Shown one piece after another: positions 52,700 to 61,783 of a DNA stretch of 64,000 bases. The notes below the pieces were generated by a model, which had not been told where the DNA came from, did not search any database, and saw nothing but the letters and a program-made list of their open reading frames with translations. The DNA lies in assembly GCF_934202705.1 (NCBI RefSeq), contig NZ_CAKPYE010000003.1:1-64000 (forward strand). The letters are read 5' to 3'. The translations under genes and the position numbers were made by a program. The stretch comes from an uncultured Limosilactobacillus sp. GTDB taxonomy: Bacteria > Bacillota > Bacilli > Lactobacillales > Lactobacillaceae. Position 1 is the first letter of the stretch. Every line of letters starts with the position of its first letter.

Positions 52700-54039
52700 T
52701 ATGCATCTAGTGCTGCCTTTAATTCTTTGGTTGAATAAATCTTGCCATCCTCAAAACCGTGAAAGGGATGCAAGCTTTCCAGGGCAGCTGCTTGGTACCG
52801 CTTAGCTCGTTGCAAAGCGTATTCCGTCAGCGAGCCATCATGGGCATAGTTCATTAACTGACCACTCGGCGTCATTAACGGATTAAGAATACGATCTTCC
52901 AGTTCATCCAGCATTTCCGTATATTCCGGTCCCAATTGGATTTGGTTGGCGTATTGCGCTAACCGTTTAACCATCGCTAACGCCATCTCTTGAAACTTGG
53001 TTTTCCCCCGTGGATCTTCTTCAGCCACCAATCGGTTCCGCTCATCTGCTTGTTTTAAAACCGCATCCACTTCGCCCGTTGGCATTGCTGGGTGCATGAT
53101 AAAGTAACTTGCTAGCAAACGGATAAACCGCAACGTCACTGTCTTAACTCCAACTGCTGTGGTTGGATCTAAGTCCAGCATCCGTAATTCAACGTACTTA
53201 ATCCCTTCTTGATGGAGCTTTTTTAATTCGGGATTGCCCTTGAAACGAACGGGACCGTGAAATTCATAATCAGAAGTCAGAATGCCGTCTTTAACCCCTT
53301 CTTCGATGCGGGCTACATAGTGATCGAGGTCTGTGAAGTCGCCCCGAAATTTGGTTCCAAAACCATATGAACTTTGCCGCATACTCCGCATTGGGTGATT
53401 AACTTTCTGGTTCGGTTCTAGATAATTAGCTTCCGCAATCGGACTAGCACCAAATAAATACGTTAATAACCAGCGATAACGAACGAAACCTTGAGCTACG
53501 ATGGTATAAAGATAATTCTTCGCTGAACGTTCATCCGGAAATTGCTCAGAAAGCTGGTTCCGCACCAAGTCAACAATATGCTGTTTAATACTTAGGTTAA
53601 TATGCACTCCGCATGGTGTCCCTTGTGAGTAGCCATGCCGTTTGGCCCATTCATGAAGATAGGCTTCTTTTTTCGGCCCCATCTTTGCCAACACTAGTTT
53701 GGACTTATCCTTGGGCAAACGTGGCGGCATGGATAGTGGCCAGAGTAATTCACCGGGTGCTAAGGCATTCCGTAAAGTCGTATTAAGGGTATATAGATAG
53801 TGCATCGCTTCCAAGGCATAATCAGCTGCTGGCGTCACCGTTTCCGACATGACCTCCAAGAAGTCATTCGTCATCCACGGATTGGTCTTCTCATCCCCAA
53901 TACTAGCAGGGTATGGCTCCTGACTAAGATTTCCTTGACTATCAATCCGATCCATTTCAATCTCAATGCCCATTGTAAAGTCTGCAGTCTGGGCAACGGC
54001 TTCATTTTGAAAAATCAATTTACCAACCTTGCTAAACAT
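52699..54039 (-). CDS. gshA: Glutamate-cysteine ligase (GshA-like)
   Basis: 446 residues. The N-terminal MGIEIEMDRID motif near residue 23 and PCGVHINLSIK near 142 are hallmarks of the gamma-glutamylcysteine synthetase fold (ATP, glutamate and metal binding). RFKGNPELKKL and YVELRMLDLDP near 260-285 continue the active site. The length suits a stand-alone ligase, not the bifunctional GshAB fusion. No glutathione synthetase lies nearby, so the product may be gamma-glutamylcysteine. The ribosome site is weak (AAGTGGTGATG). Confidence 0.87.
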   Translation of the reverse strand: MFSKVGKLIFQNEAVAQTADFTMGIEIEMDRIDSQGNLSQEPYPASIGDEKTNPWMTNDFLEVMSETVTPAADYALEAMHYLYTLNTTLRNALAPGELLWPLSMPPRLPKDKSKLVLAKMGPKKEAYLHEWAKRHGYSQGTPCGVHINLSIKQHIVDLVRNQLSEQFPDERSAKNYLYTIVAQGFVRYRWLLTYLFGASPIAEANYLEPNQKVNHPMRSMRQSSYGFGTKFRGDFTDLDHYVARIEEGVKDGILTSDYEFHGPVRFKGNPELKKLHQEGIKYVELRMLDLDPTTAVGVKTVTLRFIRLLASYFIMHPAMPTGEVDAVLKQADERNRLVAEEDPRGKTKFQEMALAMVKRLAQYANQIQLGPEYTEMLDELEDRILNPLMTPSGQLMNYAHDGSLTEYALQRAKRYQAAALESLHPFHGFEDGKIYSTKELKAALDA

Positions 54040-54104
54040 ATCATCACCACTTTATTAGATTTTTTAATTTTTATAATTATACTCTAATTTTATGGTTTAG
54101 CAAT

Positions 54105-54135
54105 TAAAAAAAGGCCGAGCAATCTGCTCAGTCTT
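54105..54135 (-). terminator. Terminator downstream of asnA
   Basis: GACTGAGCA pairs with TGCTCGGCC (one mismatch, one G-U) and is followed by seven T on the minus strand. It is about 110 bases after the asnA stop. Confidence 0.7.
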
Positions 54136-54247
54136 CTCTGGTTTGATCATGCTAACTCACTGTGAAGTAGGATTGGTATAGTTTTCATTAGCATTAATCG
54201 TTAATTATTATTCTTCAAAAATTCTGTCCCGCCACCCAACCATCTTT

Positions 54248-55261
54248 TTACAAAAGTTGGATATCCGCGGTTGCGCATTGTTCACGCATGTCTGCTGGCC
54301 AAATACTTGCTTGGACTTCACCGACGTGAGCCTTCCCCAACAACAGCATACATAACCGGGATTGACCAATTCCACCACCGATGGTGTAAGGTAGCTCACC
54401 ATTCAAAAGCATTTGGTGGAACGGCAGTTTTTCCCGATCAGTGGCGCCCGCCTGTTCTAGTTGGTACTTCATTGATTCTGGACTGACCCGAATTCCCATG
54501 CTTGAAATTTCTAATTTTCGTTGTAATGGTTCATACCAGAAAATAATATCACCGTTCAACGACCAATCATCATAATCAGGAGCCCGACCATCATGAGGCT
54601 TTCCTGAACGTTTCAGTTTGTCACCAATTTTCATGACGAAGACACAGCCTAATTCTTTAGCAATCTTGTCTTCCCGTTCCATTGGTGTAAGGTCTGGCCA
54701 ACGGTCTTCCAGCTCCTGGGTGGTTACAAAGTGAATTTCGTCTGGCAAATGGTACACCGCTTGTGGGAACTTGTACCAAACTTCGTGTTCCATATGTTTA
54801 ATCACCTTAAAGATCTTTTTAACAGTGGCCTTCAGAGTTGCTTCAGTCCGTTCCTCCTTGGCAATCACCTTTTCCCAATCCCATTGGTCAACATAAATGG
54901 AATGGAAGTTATCCAAGTCTTCATCTTTACGAATGGCGTTCATGTTGGTATACAGGCCCTCATGCATTCCAAAACCATACCGCTTTAATGCCAGTCGTTT
55001 CCACTTAGCAAGCGAGTGGACTACTTCAATCGTTTCATCTGGTAATGCCTTCATGGTAAAGGAAACCGGCTTTTCGACTCCATTCAAGTTATCGTTGAGC
55101 CCGGTGCTCTGTTCAACAAACATCGGTGCGGACATCCGTTGTAAGTTCAGTTCCTTACCAAACTCATCTTGAAACGTTTCCCGAATGTAGCGGATTGCTG
55201 CTTCGGTTTCACGAATTGAAAGTCGGGGATCATAATCTTTCGGGATAATTAACTCTGTCAT
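54248..55261 (-). CDS. asnA: Aspartate-ammonia ligase (asparagine synthetase A)
   Basis: 337 residues from the ATG at 55261, behind AAGGAG; a longer frame to 55357 runs through the T-box terminator and is not real. It makes asparagine from aspartate, ammonia and ATP with a class II aminoacyl-tRNA-synthetase-like fold. Family features: MTELIIPKDYDPRLSIRETE at the start, VEQSTGLNDNLNG near 54, the DQWDWEK segment near 116, and GGGIGQSRLCMLLL near 303. Expression is controlled by the T-box leader directly upstream. Confidence 0.94.
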   Translation of the reverse strand: MTELIIPKDYDPRLSIRETEAAIRYIRETFQDEFGKELNLQRMSAPMFVEQSTGLNDNLNGVEKPVSFTMKALPDETIEVVHSLAKWKRLALKRYGFGMHEGLYTNMNAIRKDEDLDNFHSIYVDQWDWEKVIAKEERTEATLKATVKKIFKVIKHMEHEVWYKFPQAVYHLPDEIHFVTTQELEDRWPDLTPMEREDKIAKELGCVFVMKIGDKLKRSGKPHDGRAPDYDDWSLNGDIIFWYEPLQRKLEISSMGIRVSPESMKYQLEQAGATDREKLPFHQMLLNGELPYTIGGGIGQSRLCMLLLGKAHVGEVQASIWPADMREQCATADIQLL

Positions 55262-55301
55262 TTGAATGCACTCCTTCATATTGCTTGATCGGGGCGCAAA
55301 T

Positions 55302-55566
55302 AAAAAGCCTTCCGTCCCTGCAATCATGGGACGAAAGGCTTTTTTCCGCGGTGCCACCCAAGTTATCTAGTCTAACACTAGACCACTCAATTTGAGTACG
55401 AACATACTCAACCAGCGGTAACGTGCTGGGAACGACTAAGCCTACTTTGAAGACCATTTGGGTTAGCAACTTGGAAAGGGTTTTTCAATATTCCAGGGTC
55501 GGCTGAGTTTCCACTATCCTCAACTCACTAAACGAATGTGAATACTTACTCGTCTTTCTAATCGTT
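55302..55566 (-). promoter_or_regulatory. T-box leader of asnA (asparagine-responsive)
   Basis: On the minus strand the conserved T-box TGGGTGGCACCGCGG (55346-55360) is followed by a strong terminator hairpin with a TTTTT run (55302-55345). Stem I begins near GACGAGTA at 55553. A stem AGTATTC/GAATATT borders a loop containing AAC, an asparagine codon in the expected specifier position. Uncharged tRNA-Asn would then favour read-through. Confidence 0.88.
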
Positions 55567-55587
55567 TTTTAATTAACTTGTTAGATA

Positions 55588-55617
55588 ATACTATAAACCC
55601 TTTTTTTGAAAATGCAA
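55588..55617 (-). promoter_or_regulatory. Promoter of asnA
   Basis: TTGCAT, an 18-base spacer, then TAGTAT, about 20 bases upstream of the T-box stem I. Confidence 0.5.
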
Positions 55618-55624
55618 GATCTTT

Positions 55625-56158
55625 TTAAAAAACTTTTCCGCGATATGGTTTAAATACCACATCATGAAAATTAAACGCGGTAACTTCGCTCATCTTAATA
55701 ATCTGCGTGTTCCCACACCCCACCATCAGGTTTAATGGAATCGTCATCTCATCGTCTGGCACCACAACGACATTGGGCTTATGTAAAGCGTAAAGGACAC
55801 CTTGCTCATAAGCTTGCCCTACGTCTGGCTTGCTTGGCATAAAGAAGCCGATTCCCATGTCGTTGCCATACATGGCGTGCATATCCATTTGATAGGTGTT
55901 TTGTTGCCAGGTCAGGTCATCCATCACTTCTGGATGTTCGTTGACATTAATATCGTTAAACTGATGACTCAACGGATGGTGACTATACTTTAACGAGACC
56001 GTTGGATTTTGACCGAGGGCCGTCAAACCCGTTTCCATAAATTTAATTTCTTCGGGACTAAACCATGAGCATTGAATATAAGCCCTAACCGGCGCAATTT
56101 CCTGATTCTCAGTCACATCAATGTACTGCTTACCCGCTAGCGTCACTGTTGTTTTCAT
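55625..56158 (-). CDS. ndt: Nucleoside 2-deoxyribosyltransferase
   Basis: 177 residues from the ATG at 56158, eight bases after GGAGG. The enzyme exchanges bases between 2'-deoxynucleosides for salvage. The sequence follows the Lactobacillus Ntd family: YIQCSWFSPEE near residue 22, INVNEHPEVMDDLTW near 67, the nucleophile Glu in DVGQAYEQGVLYAL near 108, and the C-terminal pattern IKMSEVTAFNFHD..F.PYRGKVF. An MFS transporter lies just downstream, which may handle nucleosides or bases. Confidence 0.9.
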   Translation of the reverse strand: MKTTVTLAGKQYIDVTENQEIAPVRAYIQCSWFSPEEIKFMETGLTALGQNPTVSLKYSHHPLSHQFNDINVNEHPEVMDDLTWQQNTYQMDMHAMYGNDMGIGFFMPSKPDVGQAYEQGVLYALHKPNVVVVPDDEMTIPLNLMVGCGNTQIIKMSEVTAFNFHDVVFKPYRGKVF

Positions 56159-56206
56159 GTATGATGCCTCCAATTCTTATGTCTGAATCACTATTTTAGC
56201 ATACAA

Positions 56207-56233
56207 GAAAAGCCGACCACCATGGTCGACTCA
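56207..56233 (-). terminator. Terminator of the MFS gene
   Basis: AGTCGACCA and TGGTCGGCT arms with a 3-base loop, followed by TTTTC on the minus strand, a few bases after the MFS stop. Confidence 0.7.
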
Positions 56234-56236
56234 TCA

Positions 56237-57406
56237 TTAATGTCGCATTCCTTGATAGTGACGACTGACAAACGTAATCAATAAGATCGCCAGCAACCCA
56301 AAAATGGCGCCGACATTACCAACATTCCCCAATGAGGAGAAGCGGACCGTTTCCGCCGCCGCCAAGGAACCTAATGAAATCCCAATATTGGCAAAAATCG
56401 AATTTAATGATGACGCCAAGTCTAATGACTGTGGATACTTCTTCTCAGCAATATCCAAAAACATCAGCTGGGTAGAAGCTCCATAACTAGCAAAGGTGAC
56501 ACAAAGAATCGCTACAATTGCAATTGCTAGCCACTTGAAATGAAAGGCTGGCGCTAGCCCCACTAATAAAATCGTCATTACAATATAGACCCATGGTAGC
56601 CGATGAACCCCACCATTATCAGCTAAATAGCCACCAAACTTATTACCAACAATAAAGAAGATGCCCATCATGAACAGCAACCAGTTGAGCCAGGTATCAT
56701 CAAAGCCCATCAGGTTCGTAATGATTGGTCGAATATAGGTGTAGAAAGTATAGTCGGAAGCACAGACCGTAATCACAAATAGGGAACCAACCAGAACCCG
56801 CCGATCACGGAATAAGGAAAATTGATCGCCCAAGTGTCCGATCACTTGCGGCGTATTATGTGGTACCAACCACACTAGCAGGGCAAAAACCACCACGGTC
56901 AAGCCAGTAATCATCCAAAAGCTATCATGCCAAGAAAGCCGTTGGCTAATTACCGTTCCCAATGGTACCCCAATGACAGAAGCAATACTGAACCCAGCAA
57001 ATACCCAAGAAACCAAGCTAGCCCGCTTTTCGCGTGGTGCAACGTAACTGGCCAGCACCAACACAATCGAGATAATCGCACCAGCTACTGTCGCGGTCAA
57101 CATTCGGGAGAGTAGTAACGAAGCGTAATTCGTTGCCATCGCCGTCCACGTATTTCCGATAAAAAAGATCACCATTAGTGTTAATAAAACATGATGACGC
57201 TGCCAACGATTGGCCACCGAAGTAATGATTGGCGTAAAGATTGCATAAATGATCGCAAACATCGTTACTAAATAGCCAAGCGAAGACAATGAACTATGAT
57301 ACTCACTGGCAATATCGGGGAGCACCCCCACGATCATATACTCATTACAGCCCAGCATAAAAGCCACGAAAACAAATAAAATGGCTTGCATCCGATACTT
57401 CGACAT
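56237..57406 (-). CDS. MFS transporter, DHA1 family
   Basis: 389 residues with 12 expected membrane segments. It opens with the DHA1-type motif LGCNEYMIVGVLPDIA near residue 18, and RWQRHHVLL near 67 is the motif A region between TM2 and TM3. A proton-coupled efflux role is usual for this subgroup (AraJ/PbuE-like), with drugs, sugars or purines as possible substrates. No substrate evidence is present beyond the neighbouring deoxyribosyltransferase. Confidence 0.85.
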   Translation of the reverse strand: MSKYRMQAILFVFVAFMLGCNEYMIVGVLPDIASEYHSSLSSLGYLVTMFAIIYAIFTPIITSVANRWQRHHVLLTLMVIFFIGNTWTAMATNYASLLLSRMLTATVAGAIISIVLVLASYVAPREKRASLVSWVFAGFSIASVIGVPLGTVISQRLSWHDSFWMITGLTVVVFALLVWLVPHNTPQVIGHLGDQFSLFRDRRVLVGSLFVITVCASDYTFYTYIRPIITNLMGFDDTWLNWLLFMMGIFFIVGNKFGGYLADNGGVHRLPWVYIVMTILLVGLAPAFHFKWLAIAIVAILCVTFASYGASTQLMFLDIAEKKYPQSLDLASSLNSIFANIGISLGSLAAAETVRFSSLGNVGNVGAIFGLLAILLITFVSRHYQGMRH

Positions 57407-57548
57407 TTTTTCACCTTCGTCTGGCGAACTAAACGCCCCTGACGTCCTTTCATTTTAGAATCACTCAATCCATTGTACGGGAAAACGAGGTTAATGAAAA
57501 GCAAATCCCGAACTTTCCGCTTGAGAAAATTCAGGATTAAATGAAGTT

Positions 57549-58409
57549 CTATTGATTTTGGCCTTTTCCCCATAAGAAATTGATCAACAGCTTGTCAACT
57601 TGCTTATTTTCATGAAGTTTACTATGTTGAGCCATTCGGCCATGAATCGTCTTTTCTTGATAAGAGCGCGCCCGGTTAGCTACTAAGTATCTTAAAGAGA
57701 ACGCTGAGTTCAAAGGAATCTGGCTGTCTGACTTCGAACCATCATCAAGATCTCCGGCAATGTTTAAGACACGTGAAGTGGTTGGATAAGTCTGTCGTAG
57801 TGGCAACAACGCTTTGTAATTCTTTTCCATGATGGACGGTTTGCCTTCACGATTTAACGTCGTCTTCTTGTCATAACCAAAGCCCAGTCCGCCATCAAAG
57901 TGACCAGCGATCGCCACATGATGTTCCAAAGTTGGTAGATTCTGGTTATCCGCATTCTGAAGCAGATAAAACATGATCGCTAAATTTCCCATCGAGTGAC
58001 CAACCAGGTTCATTTTAGTAATGCCAAAGCGCTTTTGAACCGCCTTGATTGCTGATTCAGCAAACTCACCATCACGCCGGTAATTATCATTCTTGTTATC
58101 AGCAAAGTTAACTTCCACAATGGGGTTTCGCGACTTTTTCGTGATTTTCCCTTGAATTGTCGTCTTTCCCCGTCGATCAACGTTGGCCCGAATAATGGTA
58201 TTCGTCGCGCCAGCCGACTTAGCTGCGTTCGCCATTTGACGTTCAGCTCGATAGCTACTTCCCCAACCATGGAAGAAAAACGTGGCAGTCCGATTATCCA
58301 CGTATTTAGCTGCTTGCGCATGTCGTTGGTGCGCCTGAACCCCCAGCAAGGCGACCACGATGACTGCCATCACTGCCAGGATAAGTGAAAACTTCTTCGT
58401 TTTTACCAT
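57549..58409 (-). CDS. DUF915-type alpha/beta hydrolase (second copy)
   Basis: 286 residues from the ATG at 58409 (MVKTKKFSLIL). One N-terminal hydrophobic segment is followed by the hydrolase domain: HGWGSSYRAE near residue 47 and the nucleophile elbow GHSMGN near 139. It is clearly paralogous to the gene at 85-954 (shared GHSMGNxAIMxYLLQ, VAIAGHF, RTYP, LNIxG and YLVAxRARSYQE patterns). It is expected at the membrane or outside the cell; substrate unknown. Confidence 0.85.
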   Translation of the reverse strand: MVKTKKFSLILAVMAVIVVALLGVQAHQRHAQAAKYVDNRTATFFFHGWGSSYRAERQMANAAKSAGATNTIIRANVDRRGKTTIQGKITKKSRNPIVEVNFADNKNDNYRRDGEFAESAIKAVQKRFGITKMNLVGHSMGNLAIMFYLLQNADNQNLPTLEHHVAIAGHFDGGLGFGYDKKTTLNREGKPSIMEKNYKALLPLRQTYPTTSRVLNIAGDLDDGSKSDSQIPLNSAFSLRYLVANRARSYQEKTIHGRMAQHSKLHENKQVDKLLINFLWGKGQNQ

Positions 58410-58528
58410 ATAATCACCCACTTTTCTTACTTTTCATATGCTAATATTATAACCAAATCGACTCTTAATTGTGAAATACTCATTAAGTATCTTGAACCAT
58501 TCGTTTTAATTATGGAAGGAGAATTTTC

Positions 58529-58867
58529 GTGATTATTAAAATCTCTGATGCCGCTAGCCAATGGTTAATTCAAGAGTTAAACCTTCAGTCAGGTGATGGC
58601 GTTAAGTTTTTTGCCGCTTCTGATAAAATCCCTGCCGAACACGGTCCCAAGCAGGGATTTGCCAAAGATAACCATCCTGATCGGCCCATTTATGAAATTA
58701 AAAAAGATGGGATTAACTACCACGTCAATTTTGATGACGATTGGTTCTTTTCGAATCTCGAAACTCACATCGATTATTCAGCCACAGATGGTCTGACCTT
58801 TAAATTTCAGGGTGGTCCAGATACCGTCGCTGGGGCCTCCATCAATTATGAAAAATACTTAATGTAA
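58529..58867 (+). CDS. HesB/YneR-like protein lacking cysteines
   Basis: 112 residues, ATG with AAGGAG. The start MIIKISDAASQWLIQEL and the middle YEIKKDGINYHVNFDDDWFFSN follow the YneR/HesB-like branch of the Fe-S assembly superfamily. That superfamily usually binds clusters with conserved cysteines, but this protein has none, so a cluster-carrier role is doubtful. Divergent from the DUF915 hydrolase. Confidence 0.78.
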   Translation: MIIKISDAASQWLIQELNLQSGDGVKFFAASDKIPAEHGPKQGFAKDNHPDRPIYEIKKDGINYHVNFDDDWFFSNLETHIDYSATDGLTFKFQGGPDTVAGASINYEKYLM

Positions 58868-58876
58868 AATTTACGG

Positions 58877-58905
58877 TTGACTTTCTCATTATTTTCTAAT
58901 ATTAT
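58877..58905 (+). promoter_or_regulatory. Promoter of the T-box-controlled peptidase
   Basis: TTGACT, exactly 17 bases, then TATTAT, about 27 bases upstream of the T-box stem I. Confidence 0.75.
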
Positions 58906-58931
58906 GGTCACAATTTAAATCCTAAATTTTT

Positions 58932-59189
58932 CCAGAAGAGTAATTGATGGTCTGATTGCCCAGCGAGCTGCGGTTGATGAAAAGCGGCCTATCAGCCTTA
59001 ACGAAGATGGTCTGGTAATCGTGAACTGGCGAACTATTAGTCAGCTCCGGGTCCGCCCGTTAACGCGGCCGAGTCTCCAATTTGGGCACTCAGTAAGGAG
59101 GTTACTGTGAAGTAATCTTAAATTCGGGTGGTAACACGTGTTAACTAAACGTCCCGCAAATTGCAATTTGCAGTTTGCGGGATTTTTTT
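58932..59189 (+). promoter_or_regulatory. T-box leader upstream of an M20 peptidase
   Basis: Contains the AGAGTA element near 58936, a distal stem I region AGCGAGCTGCGGTTGATG near 58959, and the T-box GGGTGGTAACACGTG at 59126-59140. The terminator CCCGCAAA/TTTGCGGG with a T7 run follows (59153-59189). The specifier codon could not be fixed by eye, so the sensed amino acid is open. Confidence 0.85.
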
Positions 59190-59209
59190 ATTTGAAGGAG
59201 GAATTGACA

Positions 59210-60538
59210 ATGACAGAATCATTAAAAGAATATCTCTTAAACCATTGGCAGGACTTTAGCGACCTCTTACGTTTTAAAACCATTGCAGCCCAAAATATTG
59301 GCATTCATGCTACCAGTGACTGGTTGGTTCAACAATTTCAGCAACTAGGGGCTGACCAGGTTGAAAAGTGGACTGACCAGGGCGGTAATCCCGTGGTCTT
59401 CGCGAATTTTCAAGGCAAGCACGATCAGACAGTGCTTTTCTATAACCACTACGATACGCAACCAGCAGAACCACTAGACCAATGGGATACTGATCCATTT
59501 GAGCCAACCGTTCACGATGGTACACTATTTGCCCGCGGGGTGGCTGATGACAAAGGTGAACTAATTTTTCGTTTAACCCTGCTAAAGTATTATCAAGAAC
59601 ACGGCGGTCTACCAGTGAACATTAAATTCTACGTTGAAGGTGAAGAAGAAATCGGTAGCAGTCACGTCATTAAGTACACTACCGCACACCAAAAAGAGCT
59701 CCAAGCGGACGCCGTCATTTGGGAAGGTGGCGCGAAAAATGCCGCAGGCCAGCTCGCAATTACTGGTGGTCTGAAGGGCATTGCCTGCGTCGAGCTTACT
59801 GTCACCACCGCAAATGCCGACCTGCACTCTTCCAAAGCCGCTTACGCCGAATCAGCACCGTGGCGCCTCACGAAAGCGTTAGCTAGCCTACGCGATGACT
59901 CGACCGGGGAAATCAAAATCGCCGGCATCTATGATGATGTCACAGCGCTGACCCCCAAAGAATCATCTTTCGTGGAAAAACTTAATTTTAACGCGGCTAA
60001 AACCGCTCAAGCCGAGGGCTTAAGTTGCCCATTGTTAACTAAGACTCCTAAACAAGCCCTAGCTAATGAACCCACCATCAATATCGAAGGGCTGACTGCC
60101 GGTTATCAAGAAGCGGGCGTTAAAACCGTCCTCCCGCGTTTAGCCACGGCAAAACTAGACTTTCGGCTTGCCCCTAGTCAAGAACCAACACGAATCCCCA
60201 AGTTGGTTCGTCAGCAATTAGTGAAGAATGGCTTTCCTGATGTCAAAGTTAAATACCTCGTTGGTCAACCAGGCTTTCGGAGTGATATTAAGCACCCATT
60301 TGTCCAACTCGTTAATAAAACTGCCAAGCAAGTTTATGGTAACAATGGCGTTGAATATGTTTTAAATAGCGCCGGGGCTGGCCCAGCATATGCGTTCGGT
60401 CGGCTATTAAAACTGCCAGTTCTGGGCTTTGGGATCGGTAATGCCAATTCACGGGCCCACGGTGCAAACGAAAACGTCAAGTTAAGCGATGCTGTCCAAG
60501 CGGTAACACTGCTTGACCAAGTTTTACAGCAACTTTAA
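59210..60538 (+). CDS. M20-family metallopeptidase (dipeptidase/deacylase)
   Basis: 442 residues from the ATG at 59210, behind GAAGGAGG; a longer frame starts inside the T-box terminator. A di-zinc peptidase of the M20/ArgE-DapE family: NHYDTQP near residue 83, RGVADDKGE near 112 (bridging Asp) and EGEEEIGSSH near 145 (catalytic Glu pair). A lid domain lies at about 195-330, and HGANENV near 423 carries a further zinc ligand. Control by a tRNA-sensing leader suggests that it releases a scarce amino acid from peptides. Confidence 0.88.
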   Translation: MTESLKEYLLNHWQDFSDLLRFKTIAAQNIGIHATSDWLVQQFQQLGADQVEKWTDQGGNPVVFANFQGKHDQTVLFYNHYDTQPAEPLDQWDTDPFEPTVHDGTLFARGVADDKGELIFRLTLLKYYQEHGGLPVNIKFYVEGEEEIGSSHVIKYTTAHQKELQADAVIWEGGAKNAAGQLAITGGLKGIACVELTVTTANADLHSSKAAYAESAPWRLTKALASLRDDSTGEIKIAGIYDDVTALTPKESSFVEKLNFNAAKTAQAEGLSCPLLTKTPKQALANEPTINIEGLTAGYQEAGVKTVLPRLATAKLDFRLAPSQEPTRIPKLVRQQLVKNGFPDVKVKYLVGQPGFRSDIKHPFVQLVNKTAKQVYGNNGVEYVLNSAGAGPAYAFGRLLKLPVLGFGIGNANSRAHGANENVKLSDAVQAVTLLDQVLQQL

Positions 60539-60567
60539 AAGGGATGGGCACATTGCCTATCCCTTTT
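60537..60567. terminator. Bidirectional terminator
   Basis: AAAAGGGAT(G/A)GGCA arms around a 3-base loop with A and T flanks, between the convergent peptidase and DUF59 genes. Confidence 0.85.
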
Positions 60568-60889
60568 AAAATACTCCCAACGTTAATTTAGCATAGTCAG
60601 TCATCCGGTCTCTGGTCCAGCGTGGTGAAGTGATAAATTCAACATCCACGTTTGTAACTTCGGAAACACGCATAACAGCTTCTTTTATCCGTTTGGCTAG
60701 GACACCAGTCAACGGGCATCCCAAAATTTCCAAGGTTAATTCGACTAAACAAATCCCGTTGGCATCAAGATCAATCCTTTCAACAAATCCCATATTCACA
60801 ATATCCATGCCTAGCTCCGGATCAACCACCGTCGCTAATTCAGCAATAATATCATTTTTAATAATTTCTGGCGTTCTTGTTGTCGTCAT
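60566..60889 (-). CDS. DUF59/MIP18-family Fe-S assembly protein
   Basis: 107 residues. The DPELGMDIVNMGFV motif near residue 23, the conserved Cys in LGCPLTGV near 58 and the C-terminal W-T-x-D-x-M-T-x-x-AKLTLG pattern identify the PaaD/SufT-like DUF59 family that helps insert Fe-S clusters. It starts two bases after the stop of sdaAA. Since the serine dehydratase here is a 4Fe-4S enzyme, this protein may load or repair its cluster (inference). Confidence 0.88.
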   Translation of the reverse strand: MTTTRTPEIIKNDIIAELATVVDPELGMDIVNMGFVERIDLDANGICLVELTLEILGCPLTGVLAKRIKEAVMRVSEVTNVDVEFITSPRWTRDRMTDYAKLTLGVF

Positions 60890-60891
60890 CG

Positions 60892-61773
60892 CTATGCATC
60901 CTTACCAAAAATTTTCGCCTTGATTGCTTGTCCAGTCGGTGTCCCGGCCAAGCCGCCAATCCCCGTTTCCCGTAAGGAAGCTGGTAACTGCTTGCCAACC
61001 TTATCCAAGGCCATGATACATTCATCTGCCGGAATTTTACTAATACAACCGGCTAATGCGAGGTCCGCAGCTACTAAGGCGTTCGCGGTTCCAATCGCAT
61101 TCCGTTTGACACAAGGAATTTCGACGAGGCCCGCAATTGGATCACACACCAGACCCAGGAGGTTACTAATGGCAATTGAAAGGGCCTCCGCACTTTGCTG
61201 CGGAGTTCCGCCAGCCGCTTCCACCGCTGCAGCTGCCCCCATCGCTGAGGCACTACCAACTTCAGCTTGGCAACCACCAGTGGCCCCGGCAATTCCGGCA
61301 TGGTTAGCAATGATTAAGCCTAAGCCACCAGCGGTAAATAAGAACCGGATCAATGCATTTTCATCTAGATTCAGTCGCTCCTGCAGTGCTTCAATCACCC
61401 CAGGAAGCGTCCCTGCTGAACCGGCCGTTGGGGTTGCACAAATTACCCCGAGCGAGGCATTGACTTCGCTCGTGGCCATCGCGGCTTGCACCGCCCCCAT
61501 CATCGTGTCCCCCGCCAGTGATTGGTGGTGCTTACGATATTCACGAATTTTAACGGCCTCACCGCCAGTTAACCCGGTTGGCGAGTGAACACCGTCGCCA
61601 GTCTCACCTTTGGTAACGGCCTGACGCATGGTGTCTAAATTGTGCTTCATTTTGGCCCACACTTCTTCACGTGGAACCCCAGAACTTTCAACTTCCGCTT
61701 CGATAATTAAGTCAGCGAGCGGCTTATCACGATCGTTCGCGGCTTGAACGATTTCTTTAATACTATCAAACAT
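60892..61773 (-). CDS. sdaAA: L-serine dehydratase, Fe-S type, alpha subunit
   Basis: 293 residues. With the beta subunit it deaminates L-serine to pyruvate and ammonia using an oxygen-sensitive 4Fe-4S cluster. Cysteines in GVICATPTAGSAG near residue 110, LVCDPIAGLVEIPCVKRN near 215-225 and LAGCISK near 247 include the expected cluster ligands. It is 10 bases downstream of sdaAB and followed directly by the DUF59 gene. Confidence 0.93.
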   Translation of the reverse strand: MFDSIKEIVQAANDRDKPLADLIIEAEVESSGVPREEVWAKMKHNLDTMRQAVTKGETGDGVHSPTGLTGGEAVKIREYRKHHQSLAGDTMMGAVQAAMATSEVNASLGVICATPTAGSAGTLPGVIEALQERLNLDENALIRFLFTAGGLGLIIANHAGIAGATGGCQAEVGSASAMGAAAAVEAAGGTPQQSAEALSIAISNLLGLVCDPIAGLVEIPCVKRNAIGTANALVAADLALAGCISKIPADECIMALDKVGKQLPASLRETGIGGLAGTPTGQAIKAKIFGKDA

Positions 61774-61783
61774 CGTAGTTCCC

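Noticed and set aside
55230..55469. 79-codon minus-strand frame upstream of asnA
   Set aside because: It lies wholly over the T-box leader and its terminator hairpin; the RNA element explains the sequence.
60920..61588. 222-codon plus-strand frame opposite sdaAA
   Set aside because: sdaAA has clear motifs and operon context. The opposing frame is a shadow of its GC-rich, Ala/Gly-rich coding.
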